Source of the DNA: Sphingomonas sp.
GTDB taxonomy: Bacteria > Pseudomonadota > Alphaproteobacteria > Sphingomonadales > Sphingomonadaceae
Direction of reading: 5' to 3'
Length of the DNA: 7,617 bases
NCBI GenBank assembly: GCA_021154945.1
Contig: JAJNQF010000460.1
Location: forward strand, 1-7,617
The position numbers and the translations under genes are program-made. Below the pieces are notes generated by a model, which was not told where the DNA came from, did no database searches, and saw nothing but the letters and a program-made list of their open reading frames with translations. Each line of letters opens with the position of its first letter. The stretch's first letter is position 1. This document shows, in pieces, positions 1-5,625 of this stretch.

Positions 1-208
1 GATCCACGGCGTCCAGTTCCACCCGGAAAGCATCGCGACCGAACACGGCCACGAAATGCTCGCCAATTTCCTGAAGATGGCCGGCATCCCCCACCAACTC
101 CCCTCCCGCCTGCGGGAGGGGTCGGGGGAGGGCAGCGCCGCACCCACGACGTCTGCTAGACAAGAAGCCCCTCCCCTAACCCCTCCCGCAAGCGGAAGGG
201 GAATATGA
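1..208 (+). CDS. trpG: Anthranilate synthase glutaminase subunit (TrpG), 3' end only
   Basis: This is the C-terminal end of a class I glutamine amidotransferase that supplies ammonia to anthranilate synthase, the first step of tryptophan synthesis. The frame enters at base 2 and starts IHGVQFHPESIATEHG. The FHPES motif holds the catalytic His and Glu of the Cys-His-Glu triad, and EHGHEMLANFLKMAG is the usual last helix of TrpG. The match to the family stops at about base 88. From there the frame runs on for about 39 more residues, through two palindromic repeats, to a TGA at 206-208. That tail is rich in Pro, Gly, Ser and Arg and looks non-homologous. The stop overlaps the trpD ATG (ATGA at 205-208), so translation is probably coupled. 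The start and the nucleophile Cys lie off the left edge. Identification is secure; a PabA role shared with folate synthesis cannot be excluded, but the trpD and trpC neighbours favour TrpG. Confidence 0.92.
   Translation, partial: IHGVQFHPESIATEHGHEMLANFLKMAGIPHQLPSRLREGSGEGSAAPTTSARQEAPPLTPPASGRGI
100..133 (+). repeat. GC-rich palindromic repeat, copy 1 (inside trpG 3' end)
   Basis: The core is a perfect inverted repeat: CCCCTCCCGC at 100-109, a two-base loop (CT), then GCGGGAGGGG at 112-121. A G-rich tail, TCGGGGGAGGGC, follows at 122-133. It forms a head-to-head pair with the copy at 167-201, which has the same layout reversed. Arrangement and size resemble REP/BIME-type elements. Similar palindromes are common between and at the ends of sphingomonad genes (recollection, not searched). 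It is read in frame as part of trpG. Confidence 0.8.
167..201 (-). repeat. GC-rich palindromic repeat, copy 2 (inverted relative to copy 1)
   Basis: Read on the minus strand this copy has the same plan as copy 1: a palindrome followed by a G-rich tail. On the plus strand the tail (GCCCCTCCCCTAA, 167-179) comes first, then CCCCTCCCGC (180-189), the loop AA, and GCGGAAGGGG (192-201). The second arm has one mismatch (A for G at 197). That divergent arm lies right before the trpD start and contains its only Shine-Dalgarno-like sequence. Confidence 0.78.
194..201 (+). promoter_or_regulatory. Likely trpD ribosome binding site, inside repeat copy 2
   Basis: GGAAGGGG at 194-201 ends three bases before the ATG at 205; its GGAAGG part sits five bases upstream, a workable Shine-Dalgarno spacing. 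It is the right arm of repeat copy 2, and the base that breaks the palindrome (A197) also makes it purine-mixed and SD-like. Coupling through the overlapping trpG stop may contribute as much to initiation. Confidence 0.5.
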
Positions 209-1185
209 ACCTTCCCGACCCCACATCCCACCTCTCGCGCGAATCCGCCCGAGAAGCGTTCGCCGACATCCTCGACGCACGCGCCAGCGATGACGCGATC
301 GCCACCTTTCTCACCGATCTCGCCACCCGCGGCGAGACCAGCATCGAGATCGCCGAAGCCGCCCGCGCGCTCCGCAACCGGATGATCCCGATCGACGCCC
401 CCGCCGGCGCGATCGACGTCTGCGGCACCGGCGGCGACGGCCACCACACCTTGAACGTCTCGACCGCGGTCGCGCTCGTCGTCGCCGCGACCGGCGTACC
501 CGTCGCCAAGCACGGCAACCGCGCCGCCTCCAGCAAGGCCGGCGCCGCGGACACTCTCGAAGTCCTCGGCCTCAACATGGACCGCGCCGGCGCCACCGCC
601 GAGGCGAGCCTCAACGAGATCGGCATCGCCTTCCTGTTCGCCGCAAATCACCACCCGGCGATGAAGCGCGTCACCCCGATCCGCCAGCGCATCGGGAAGC
701 GCACGATCTTCAACCTGATGGGCCCGCTCGCCAACCCGGCCGGCACCACCCGCCAGCTGATCGGCATCGCCCGCCCCGACTACGTCACGCTCTACGCCGA
801 CGCGCTCGAACAGCTCGGCACCGAAGCCGCGCTCGTCGTGTCGGGCGAAGAAGGCCTCGACGAAATCTCGGGCGCCGGCCCCAGCATCGTCGCCTCGGTC
901 GGCAGCGTCGCGCTCCCCGCCAGGATCACGCCCGAAGACGCCGGCCTCACCCGGCACGCGATCACCGATATCCGCGGCGGCGACGCGACCCACAACGCCG
1001 ACGCGCTCCGCCGCCTGCTCAAGGGCGAGGTGGGACCCTACCGCGACGCCGTCCTGCTCAACGCCGCCGCCGCCTTAATGGTCGCCGGCACCGTCCCCAC
1101 CCTCGTCGAGGGCGCCGCGCAAGCCGCCGCCGCGCTCGACACCGGCAGCGCCGACGCGTTGCTCGCCCGCTGGATCGCCTACTGA
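205..1185 (+). CDS. trpD: Anthranilate phosphoribosyltransferase
   Basis: TrpD transfers the phosphoribosyl group of PRPP to anthranilate, giving N-(5'-phosphoribosyl)anthranilate, the second step of tryptophan synthesis; it is cytoplasmic and usually a dimer. The 326-residue length is close to the family norm. An alpha-helical N-terminal part (about 1-65) precedes the nucleotide-binding core. The PRPP-binding glycine loop is CGTGGDG (73-79), followed by LNVSTA (83-88) and KHGNRAASSKAG (102-113), which shape the anthranilate and PRPP sites. FNLMGPLANP is at 169-178, and the DE pair at 219-220 is the expected metal-binding acidic motif. The ATG at 205 is chosen because it gives the expected N-terminus, overlaps the trpG stop and follows GGAAGGGG. 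The stop is one base before the trpC ATG. All key motifs are intact. Confidence 0.97.
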   Translation: MNLPDPTSHLSRESAREAFADILDARASDDAIATFLTDLATRGETSIEIAEAARALRNRMIPIDAPAGAIDVCGTGGDGHHTLNVSTAVALVVAATGVPVAKHGNRAASSKAGAADTLEVLGLNMDRAGATAEASLNEIGIAFLFAANHHPAMKRVTPIRQRIGKRTIFNLMGPLANPAGTTRQLIGIARPDYVTLYADALEQLGTEAALVVSGEEGLDEISGAGPSIVASVGSVALPARITPEDAGLTRHAITDIRGGDATHNADALRRLLKGEVGPYRDAVLLNAAAALMVAGTVPTLVEGAAQAAAALDTGSADALLARWIAY

Positions 1186-1186
1186 C

Positions 1187-1963
1187 ATGACCATGCTCGA
1201 CCGTATCCTCGAGACCAAGCGCGCCGAAGTCGCTGCGCGGAAAGCCACGACGTCGCTCGCCGATATCGACGCCGGCATTGCCCGCATGTCGAAACCGCGC
1301 GGCTTCCGCGCTGCACTGGACGCCAAGACCGGCTACGCGCTAGTTGCCGAAGTCAAGAAGGCCAGCCCCTCGAAAGGTCTGATCCGCGCCGACTTCGACC
1401 CCGTCGCGCACGCCCGCGCCTATGAAGCCGGTGGCGCCGCGTGCCTGTCCGTATTGACCGACGAAAAGTGGTTCCAGGGATCCGACGCCTATCTGACCGC
1501 CGCACGCGACGCAGTTTCGATCCCGGTCCTACGGAAGGACTTCATGGTCGACCCGTGGCAGTCGACCGAGGCGCGCGCGATCGGCGCCGACTGCATCCTG
1601 ATTATCGTCGCCGCGCTCGACGACATCCAGATGGCTGAGATCGAGGCGTCCGCGCTCGAATGCGGGATGGACGTGCTGGTCGAGGTCCACGACGCGCACG
1701 AGATGGAGCGCGCGCTGCGGCTCAAGTCGCGGCTGATCGGCGTCAATAACCGCGACCTGCGCGACTTCACCGTCGACTTCCAGCGCACCTACGACCTTGT
1801 CGGCAAGGCGCCCAAGGACTGCACCTTCGTCGCCGAAAGCGGACTCACGACGCGTGCCGAACTCGACGCGATGGCCGAGCACGACATCCACTGCTTCCTG
1901 ATCGGCGAAGCGCTCATGCGCCAGGACGACGTCGAAGCCGCAACGCGCGCTCTCGTCGGATGA
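1187..1963 (+). CDS. trpC: Indole-3-glycerol phosphate synthase
   Basis: TrpC closes the ring of 1-(2-carboxyphenylamino)-1-deoxyribulose 5-phosphate to indole-3-glycerol phosphate, releasing CO2 and water. The product is a single-domain (beta/alpha)8 barrel of 258 residues, the standard length for a stand-alone enzyme, so it is not the TrpC-TrpF fusion of E. coli. Family motifs appear in order: VAEVKKASPSKG (53-64, with E55 and K57), VLRKDF (114-119, catalytic K117), VLVEVHD (163-169, E166), IGVNNRDL (184-191), VAESGL (215-220, E217 and S218) and the phosphate-site IGEALM (239-244). The ATG at 1187 is one base after the trpD stop; an in-frame ATG at 1193 is an alternative. No clear Shine-Dalgarno is visible, so coupling to trpD is likely. 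The stop overlaps the moaC start by four bases. Confidence 0.97.
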   Translation: MTMLDRILETKRAEVAARKATTSLADIDAGIARMSKPRGFRAALDAKTGYALVAEVKKASPSKGLIRADFDPVAHARAYEAGGAACLSVLTDEKWFQGSDAYLTAARDAVSIPVLRKDFMVDPWQSTEARAIGADCILIIVAALDDIQMAEIEASALECGMDVLVEVHDAHEMERALRLKSRLIGVNNRDLRDFTVDFQRTYDLVGKAPKDCTFVAESGLTTRAELDAMAEHDIHCFLIGEALMRQDDVEAATRALVG

Positions 1964-2427
1964 CCGGCCTCACCCACATCGACGAAGCCGGCGCGGCCCG
2001 CATGGTCGACGTCGCCGGCAAGGCGGTCACCGCCCGCGAGGCCATCGCCTCCGGCCGCATCACCATGTCCGCCGTAGCCGCCGCGGCGATCGGCGCTGGC
2101 ACCGCGAAAAAGGGCGACGTCCTCGCGGTAGCCCGCGTCGCCGGCATCATGGCCGCCAAGCGCACCAGCGATCTGATCCCGCTATGCCACCCGCTCCCGC
2201 TGACCAAGGTCGAGATCGACCTAGTCGTCGACGAAACCGGCGTAACCGCCACCGCCACCGCATCGACCGAAGGCAAGACCGGCGTCGAGATGGAGGCCCT
2301 GACGGCCGCAACGGTCACGCTCCTCACGATCTACGACATGGCCAAGGCCATCGACCAAACAATGGTCCTCTCAGACATCCGCGTCCGAGCAAAATCCGGC
2401 GGCAAATCCGGCAACTGGACCGCGTAA
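1960..2427 (+). CDS. moaC: Cyclic pyranopterin monophosphate synthase (MoaC)
   Basis: MoaC converts the cyclic GTP product of MoaA (3',8-cH2GTP) to cyclic pyranopterin monophosphate, an early step of molybdenum cofactor synthesis; the family is a cytoplasmic hexamer. The 155-residue protein matches family length and shows every hallmark. LTHIDEAGAARMVDV is at 4-18. KRTSDLIPLCHPLPLTKVE spans 67-85 and contains the active-site His77. EGKTGVEMEALTA is at 104-116 and IYDMAKAID at 124-132, with D126 and K129 in the positions of the catalytic Asp and Lys. The closing motif is AKSGGKSGNW. The start overlaps the trpC stop (ATGA, 1960-1963) and has no strong ribosome binding site, so it depends on trpC translation. 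The other early cofactor genes are absent here, and moeA lies about 1.3 kb downstream. Confidence 0.97.
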   Translation: MTGLTHIDEAGAARMVDVAGKAVTAREAIASGRITMSAVAAAAIGAGTAKKGDVLAVARVAGIMAAKRTSDLIPLCHPLPLTKVEIDLVVDETGVTATATASTEGKTGVEMEALTAATVTLLTIYDMAKAIDQTMVLSDIRVRAKSGGKSGNWTA

Positions 2428-2433
2428 AAGAAA

Positions 2434-2486
2434 CCCTCTCCCCAAAGGGGAGAGGGAAAGACGCCAAAGGCGGCGAGGGTGAGGGC
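2434..2486. repeat. Hairpin repeat between convergent moaC and tonB; possible terminator
   Basis: CCCTCTCCCC (2434-2443), loop AAA, and GGGGAGAGGG (2447-2456) form a perfect 10-bp stem seven bases after the moaC stop. A smaller stem, CGCC-AAA-GGCG (2462-2472), follows, then GAGGGTGAGGGC. The palindrome plus G-rich tail echoes the repeat at 100-133 without being identical. It lies between two converging genes, so a bidirectional transcription-ending role is plausible. There is no T tract after the stem, so it is not a textbook intrinsic terminator; it may equally be a repeat copy that stabilises the mRNA end. Confidence 0.6.
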
Positions 2487-2518
2487 AAGCCAAACAGAAC
2501 GCGCTCGGCTATGGCCCA

Positions 2519-3259
2519 TCAATCCCCATCCATAGACCAGTCGTGGCTCTCCACGATCGTAGACTCCACCGGCCGCCCCGCCGCATCCAGCGAAGGGTCA
2601 TACCGAAACCGCTGCTCGATCAGCCGGCACGTGAGATCATCCAGCACCCGGCTCCCGCTAGACCGCGTCACCCGGCACCGCGACACCCGCCCATTGGTCT
2701 GGACCAGATACCGCACGAACACCCGACCCCGGATTCCCGTCTCCGCGGCCTCGCGCGGATAATCCGAGTCCCGCAACCGCCCGCTGCGCCACTCCGGCGG
2801 CGTCTCCTCACCCCCGCCGCCGTCGCCATCGCCATACCCCCCGCTCCCGGTCCCATTACCGATCCCGCCACTCCCGGTCCCCGGCCCACGAACGTTCGAA
2901 GCCCCCGAAGTCGCCTCCGCACCGACCCCAGCCTTCTCCGCCACCACGACAGGCGGCGGCACGACCACCGGCACGATCGGCGGCGGCGCCACCACCTCGG
3001 TAGCCTTCGACTTCAAATTAGGTGGCGACGCAGCCCCTTCGGGCTTGCGGCTAGGCGAAGGCCGAGGCCTGACCTTCTCCTCGGGCGGCGGTGGCGGAAG
3101 CGGCGCCGCATCGAACACCTTCAGCGCATCGCTCACCGCCGCCGGCATCGTCACCACCAGCCCCGATAGCAGCGCATAACCAAGCATCCCCGGCAGCAGC
3201 ACCGCACCTACTGCCGCCCCGATCCTGTCTTTCGCCCGAGGCGTATAACGTGTCATCAT
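2519..3259 (-). CDS. TonB-like energy transducer
   Basis: The protein looks like a TonB-family transducer, which couples inner-membrane proton-motive force (through ExbB/ExbD) to outer-membrane receptors. The 246-residue form begins at the ATG at 3259 (MMTRYTPRAK). One hydrophobic segment at about 13-37 would anchor it with the rest in the periplasm. A proline-rich stretch (53-104, including APLPPPPPEE and PPPVVV) is followed by a glycine-rich linker (125-150) and a C-terminal TonB domain (about 160-240) beginning RLRDSDYPREAAETGIRGRV, with YLVQTNGRV and the closing AGRPVESTI. Two cysteines (195 and 211) lie in that domain. The frame stays open to a GTG at 3331, but ATG 3259 (or 3256) places the anchor normally; GGGGGAAAGAGA upstream is a poorly spaced ribosome binding site. 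No exbB or exbD adjoins. It sits antisense between moaC and moeA. The family call is firm; the receptor served is unknown. Confidence 0.88.
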   Translation of the reverse strand: MMTRYTPRAKDRIGAAVGAVLLPGMLGYALLSGLVVTMPAAVSDALKVFDAAPLPPPPPEEKVRPRPSPSRKPEGAASPPNLKSKATEVVAPPPIVPVVVPPPVVVAEKAGVGAEATSGASNVRGPGTGSGGIGNGTGSGGYGDGDGGGGEETPPEWRSGRLRDSDYPREAAETGIRGRVFVRYLVQTNGRVSRCRVTRSSGSRVLDDLTCRLIEQRFRYDPSLDAAGRPVESTIVESHDWSMDGD

Positions 3260-3335
3260 ACTGATCTGGTGTCTCTTTCCCCCAAACAAAGCCCCGCCAA
3301 GGATGAACACGCGCTGGCCAAGCGAACTCACCCCA

Positions 3336-3363
3336 CCCCGGCGAAGGCCGGGGCCCGGTTGGG
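3336..3363 (-). repeat. Half-copy of the second palindromic repeat family
   Basis: CCCCGGC (3336-3342), loop GAAG, and GCCGGGG (3347-3353) form a 7-bp stem, followed by CCCGGTTGGG. The layout (hairpin with a GAAG loop, then a CCC..GGG spacer) matches one half of the larger repeat at 3398-3458 read on the minus strand, so I take it as a diverged single unit of the same family. Confidence 0.6.
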
Positions 3364-3397
3364 AAAGCCAACATTATAGCGACCGCCATCCACCCAC

Positions 3398-3458
3398 CCT
3401 TGTTTCCCCGCCAAGGCGGGGACCCAGCCTGGGCTCCCGCCTTCGCGGGAGAACAAGG
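3398..3458. repeat. Paired palindromic repeat (two hairpins inside an outer stem)
   Basis: The 61-bp segment is a near-perfect inverted repeat of itself. The outer arms CCTTGTT (3398-3404) and AACAAGG (3452-3458) are exactly complementary. Inside are two hairpins, CCCCGCC-AA-GGCGGGG (3406-3421) and CTCCCGC-CTTC-GCGGGAG (3434-3451), separated by a small CCCA-GCC-TGGG palindrome (3423-3433). RNA or single-stranded DNA could fold into a multi-branched cross. The form is that of a BIME-like pair of inverted units; very similar GC-rich pairs are frequent in sphingomonad intergenic DNA (recollection, not searched). Confidence 0.75.
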
Positions 3459-3647
3459 AGGCAGGCGCTACAATTCGATATCTACCAGCGCAGATAGCGC
3501 CAGTAACGGCCCGCACCGCACGCCCCGCTAACCCAACAACACCTGTCCTACACACCAGGCCCATGGCAAAGCACGGAACATACCCACGAACCCTGCGCTT
3601 CCATACGAAACCGCCCCGAGACAAAACCGCCAAACCGTTCCCAGCGT

Positions 3648-3665
3648 CTATACTTCCTATACTTC
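3648..3665 (+). promoter_or_regulatory. Tandem 9-bp repeat with two -10-like hexamers, possible moeA promoter
   Basis: CTATACTTC occurs twice with no gap (3648-3656 and 3657-3665), 35 bases ahead of the moeA ATG. Each copy contains TATACT, a good match to a sigma-70 type -10 box. No convincing -35 box stands 16-18 bases upstream of either, so the promoter reading is tentative. Confidence 0.35.
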
Positions 3666-3700
3666 ACTTTTCAGAAACGCCCGAAAACAGAGTCTTACGC

Positions 3701-4882
3701 ATGAACCTCGTCCCCGTCGCCGAAGCCCAAACTCGCCTCTTCGCCATGGCCCCGCGGGTCGGCAGCGAGACCGTTCCCCTGCTCGCCGCCGCCGGCCGCT
3801 GGGCCGCAGAGGACATCCTCGCCCACCGCACGCAACCCGCCGCCGACCTCTCGGCGATGGACGGCTACGCGATCCGTTTCGCGGACCTCCCCGGCCCCTG
3901 GAAAGTAATCGGCGAAAGCGCCGCCGGCCGCCCCTTCATCGGCAAAGTCGCCCCCGGAGAAGCCACGCGAATCTTCACCGGCGCAGCGATGCCCGACGGC
4001 GCCGACACCGTCATGGTCCAGGAAGAGGCCGAACGGGACGGCGCAACGCTGATCCTAGCCGGCGAAGGCCCGGCGACGTTCGGCCGCAACACCCGCCGCA
4101 AAGGCCTCGACTTCTCGACTGGCACCCGCCTAATAGCCGCCGGCGACCGCCTCAGCCCCGCGCGCATCGCCGTCGCCGCGACCGGCGGCCACGGCAGCCT
4201 CACCGTCAACCGCCGCGTCCGCGTCGCCGTCGCCGCCACCGGAGACGAACTCGTCCCCCCCGGCTCGACGACCGACGGCGTCGCACTGCCCGAATCGAAC
4301 GGCATCATGCTGGCGGCAATGCTCGCCGACATGCCCGTAGACATCGTCGACCTCGGCATCCTTCCTGACAATCTCGAAGTCCTGCGCGAGGCCTTCGCCA
4401 GCGTCCAGGCCGACCTGCTCGTCACCACTGGCGGCGCCTCGGTGGGCGATCACGACCTCGTCCGCCCCGCAATCGAGACGGCCGGCGGCACGATAGATTT
4501 CTGGCGGATCGCGCTCCGCCCCGGCAAGCCGATGATGGCCGGCCGGATCGGCGAAATGATGGTGCTCGGCCTCCCCGGAAACCCGGTATCCGCGTTCGTC
4601 ACCGCAACGCTGTTCGTGAAGCCGGTCGTCGCGCACATGGCCGGGGCGCGCGACCCGCTTCCCCAGTCGACCCACGCGCTGCTCGGCGAAGACCTCCCCG
4701 CCAACAATGCCCGCACCGACTATCTCCGCGCCGAACTGCGCGACGGCAAGGCCTATGCCTCGACGATCCAGGACAGCTCGATGCTGCTGACACTGGCGCG
4801 CTCGACCTGCCTGATCGTCCGCGCCGGCAACGCGCCGGTCGCACGGACAGGCGAATCGGCGGAAATCCTCGTTATCGCGTGA
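3701..4882 (+). CDS. moeA: Molybdopterin molybdenumtransferase (MoeA)
   Basis: MoeA inserts molybdate into adenylylated molybdopterin, the last step of basic molybdenum cofactor synthesis, in the cytoplasm. From the ATG at 3701 the protein has 393 residues, near the usual 400-410. MNLVPVAEAQ opens the family N-terminus, and AADLSAMDGYAIRFAD (47-62) carries the conserved MDGYA. Then come GESAAGRPF (71-79), RIFTGAAMPDGADTVMVQE (90-108), and GRNTRRKG (128-135). The MoaB/Mog-like molybdopterin-binding domain follows from about 173, with AATGDEL (178-184), ESNG (198-201), TTGGASVGDHD (242-252), RPGKP (273-277) and LPGNPVSAF (291-299). The last 75 residues are the C-terminal beta domain. ATG 3701 is preferred over ATG 3563 because homology-like sequence begins there, though its ribosome binding site is weak. 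It ends 68 bases before lexA. It completes a moaC/moeA pair interrupted by the antisense tonB gene. Confidence 0.96.
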   Translation: MNLVPVAEAQTRLFAMAPRVGSETVPLLAAAGRWAAEDILAHRTQPAADLSAMDGYAIRFADLPGPWKVIGESAAGRPFIGKVAPGEATRIFTGAAMPDGADTVMVQEEAERDGATLILAGEGPATFGRNTRRKGLDFSTGTRLIAAGDRLSPARIAVAATGGHGSLTVNRRVRVAVAATGDELVPPGSTTDGVALPESNGIMLAAMLADMPVDIVDLGILPDNLEVLREAFASVQADLLVTTGGASVGDHDLVRPAIETAGGTIDFWRIALRPGKPMMAGRIGEMMVLGLPGNPVSAFVTATLFVKPVVAHMAGARDPLPQSTHALLGEDLPANNARTDYLRAELRDGKAYASTIQDSSMLLTLARSTCLIVRAGNAPVARTGESAEILVIA

Positions 4883-4891
4883 TACGAGCGC

Positions 4892-4919
4892 TTGACGGCG
4901 TTAATTATGTTCCATAGAA
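4892..4919 (+). promoter_or_regulatory. Probable lexA promoter
   Basis: TTGACG at 4892-4897 is a strong -35 match, just after the moeA stop. A -10 with 15-16 bp spacing would be CATAGA or ATAGAA (4913-4919), a weak match. This places the -10 within the first LexA box, so bound repressor would block polymerase. The -35 assignment is better supported than the -10. Confidence 0.5.
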
Positions 4920-4934
4920 GTTCCCAGTCTGTTC
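4909..4934 (+). promoter_or_regulatory. LexA operator (SOS box), three GTTC half-sites
   Basis: GTTC occurs at 4909-4912, 4920-4923 and 4931-4934. Each neighbouring pair is separated by exactly seven bases, giving two overlapping copies of GTTC-N7-GTTC, the established alphaproteobacterial LexA box. The centres are 11 bp apart, one helical turn, so all three lie on one face of the DNA. The site ends 16 bases before the lexA ATG, as expected for autorepression. Confidence 0.9.
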
Positions 4935-4939
4935 CGGAC

Positions 4940-4943
4940 GGAG
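4940..4943 (+). promoter_or_regulatory. lexA ribosome binding site
   Basis: GGAG, within ACGGAGAA, ends seven bases before the ATG at 4951. It is the clearest Shine-Dalgarno in the window and supports that start for lexA. Confidence 0.7.
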
Positions 4944-4950
4944 AACCGCC

Positions 4951-5625
4951 ATGCTCACGCGCAAGCAGCACGAACTCGTCTGCTTCATCAACGATCGCCT
5001 CAATGAAACCGGCGTCTCGCCGTCGTTCGAGGAGATGAAAGACGCGCTCGACCTCAAGTCGAAATCGGGCGTCCACCGTCTGATCAGCGCGCTCGAGGAG
5101 CGCAACTTCATCCGCCGCCTGCCGAACCGCGCGCGCGCGCTCGAAGTGCTGCGCATGCCGGAGCGTGCGGAGAAAAAGGCGCCGTCGAAGGCATCGAACG
5201 TCAAGGCGGCCCCCACCGCCGCGACGCCGCAACCGGCCAACGACGTCATCGAGATCCCCCTCCACGGCCGCATCGCCGCCGGCGTCCCGATCGAGGCGTT
5301 CGAAGGCAGCACGATGCTCGCCGTCCCCGCTGCGCTGCTTGGCACTGGCGAACACTATGCGCTCGAAGTCTCCGGCGATTCGATGGTCGAAGCCGGCATC
5401 CTCGACGGTGACTACGCCCTGATCCGCCGTACCGAGACCGCCCGCGACGGCGAGATCGTCGTCGCGCTGATCGAGGACAGCGAAGCCACCCTGAAATACT
5501 TCCGCCGCGAAGGCGCCATGGTCCGCCTCGACCCCGCCAACCGCGCCTACGACCCCCAACGCTACGCCCCAGCCCAGGTCCGCGTGCAGGGCAAACTCTC
5601 CGGCATCCTCCGCCGCTACGACTGA
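4951..5625 (+). CDS. lexA: SOS response repressor LexA
   Basis: LexA represses DNA-damage genes and cleaves itself when RecA filaments form, releasing the SOS regulon. The 224-residue protein starts MLTRKQHELVCFI, the typical opening of the winged-helix DNA-binding domain (about 1-68), with VSPSFEEMKDAL and SKSGVHRLISALEERNFI as the helix-turn-helix region. An Ala/Pro/Lys-rich linker (about 70-97) follows. The S24-type peptidase domain then shows the self-cleavage bond A110-G111 in HGRIAAGVP, the nucleophile Ser144 in VSGDSMVEAG, and the general base Lys182 in TLKYFRR. It is about 20 residues longer than E. coli LexA, mostly in the linker, which is normal for alphaproteobacteria. The upstream triple GTTC operator indicates autoregulation. 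All catalytic residues are present, so the repressor should be functional. It converges with comEC downstream. Confidence 0.97.
   Translation: MLTRKQHELVCFINDRLNETGVSPSFEEMKDALDLKSKSGVHRLISALEERNFIRRLPNRARALEVLRMPERAEKKAPSKASNVKAAPTAATPQPANDVIEIPLHGRIAAGVPIEAFEGSTMLAVPAALLGTGEHYALEVSGDSMVEAGILDGDYALIRRTETARDGEIVVALIEDSEATLKYFRREGAMVRLDPANRAYDPQRYAPAQVRVQGKLSGILRRYD

Larger units (their letters stand above)
3260..3700. other. Gene-free interval between divergent tonB and moeA
   Basis: About 440 bases with no convincing gene. It should hold the promoters of the tonB gene (leftward) and moeA (rightward). It contains one half-copy (3336-3363) and one paired copy (3398-3458) of a palindromic repeat family, and a tandem 9-bp repeat (3648-3665). 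The moeA frame is open back to an ATG at 3563, but those extra 46 residues lack MoeA character and are rich in Lys, Arg and Pro, so I read them as untranslated. Bases 3470-3640 are less GC-skewed and more CA-rich than the genes; I see nothing else identifiable in them. Confidence 0.6.

Noticed and set aside
3260..3331. A longer TonB protein from the GTG at 3331
   Set aside because: It would put 24 residues of non-family sequence before the anchor and needs a GTG start; ATG 3259 gives the usual short basic N-terminus before the membrane segment.
3563..3700. A longer MoeA starting at ATG 3563
   Set aside because: The extra 46 residues show no MoeA features, differ in composition from the gene, and would cover the likely promoter doublet; the family N-terminus begins at ATG 3701.
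5165..5422. Arg/Ser/Pro-rich frame within lexA
   Set aside because: It is a plus-one shadow of the LexA linker and peptidase domain with biased composition.
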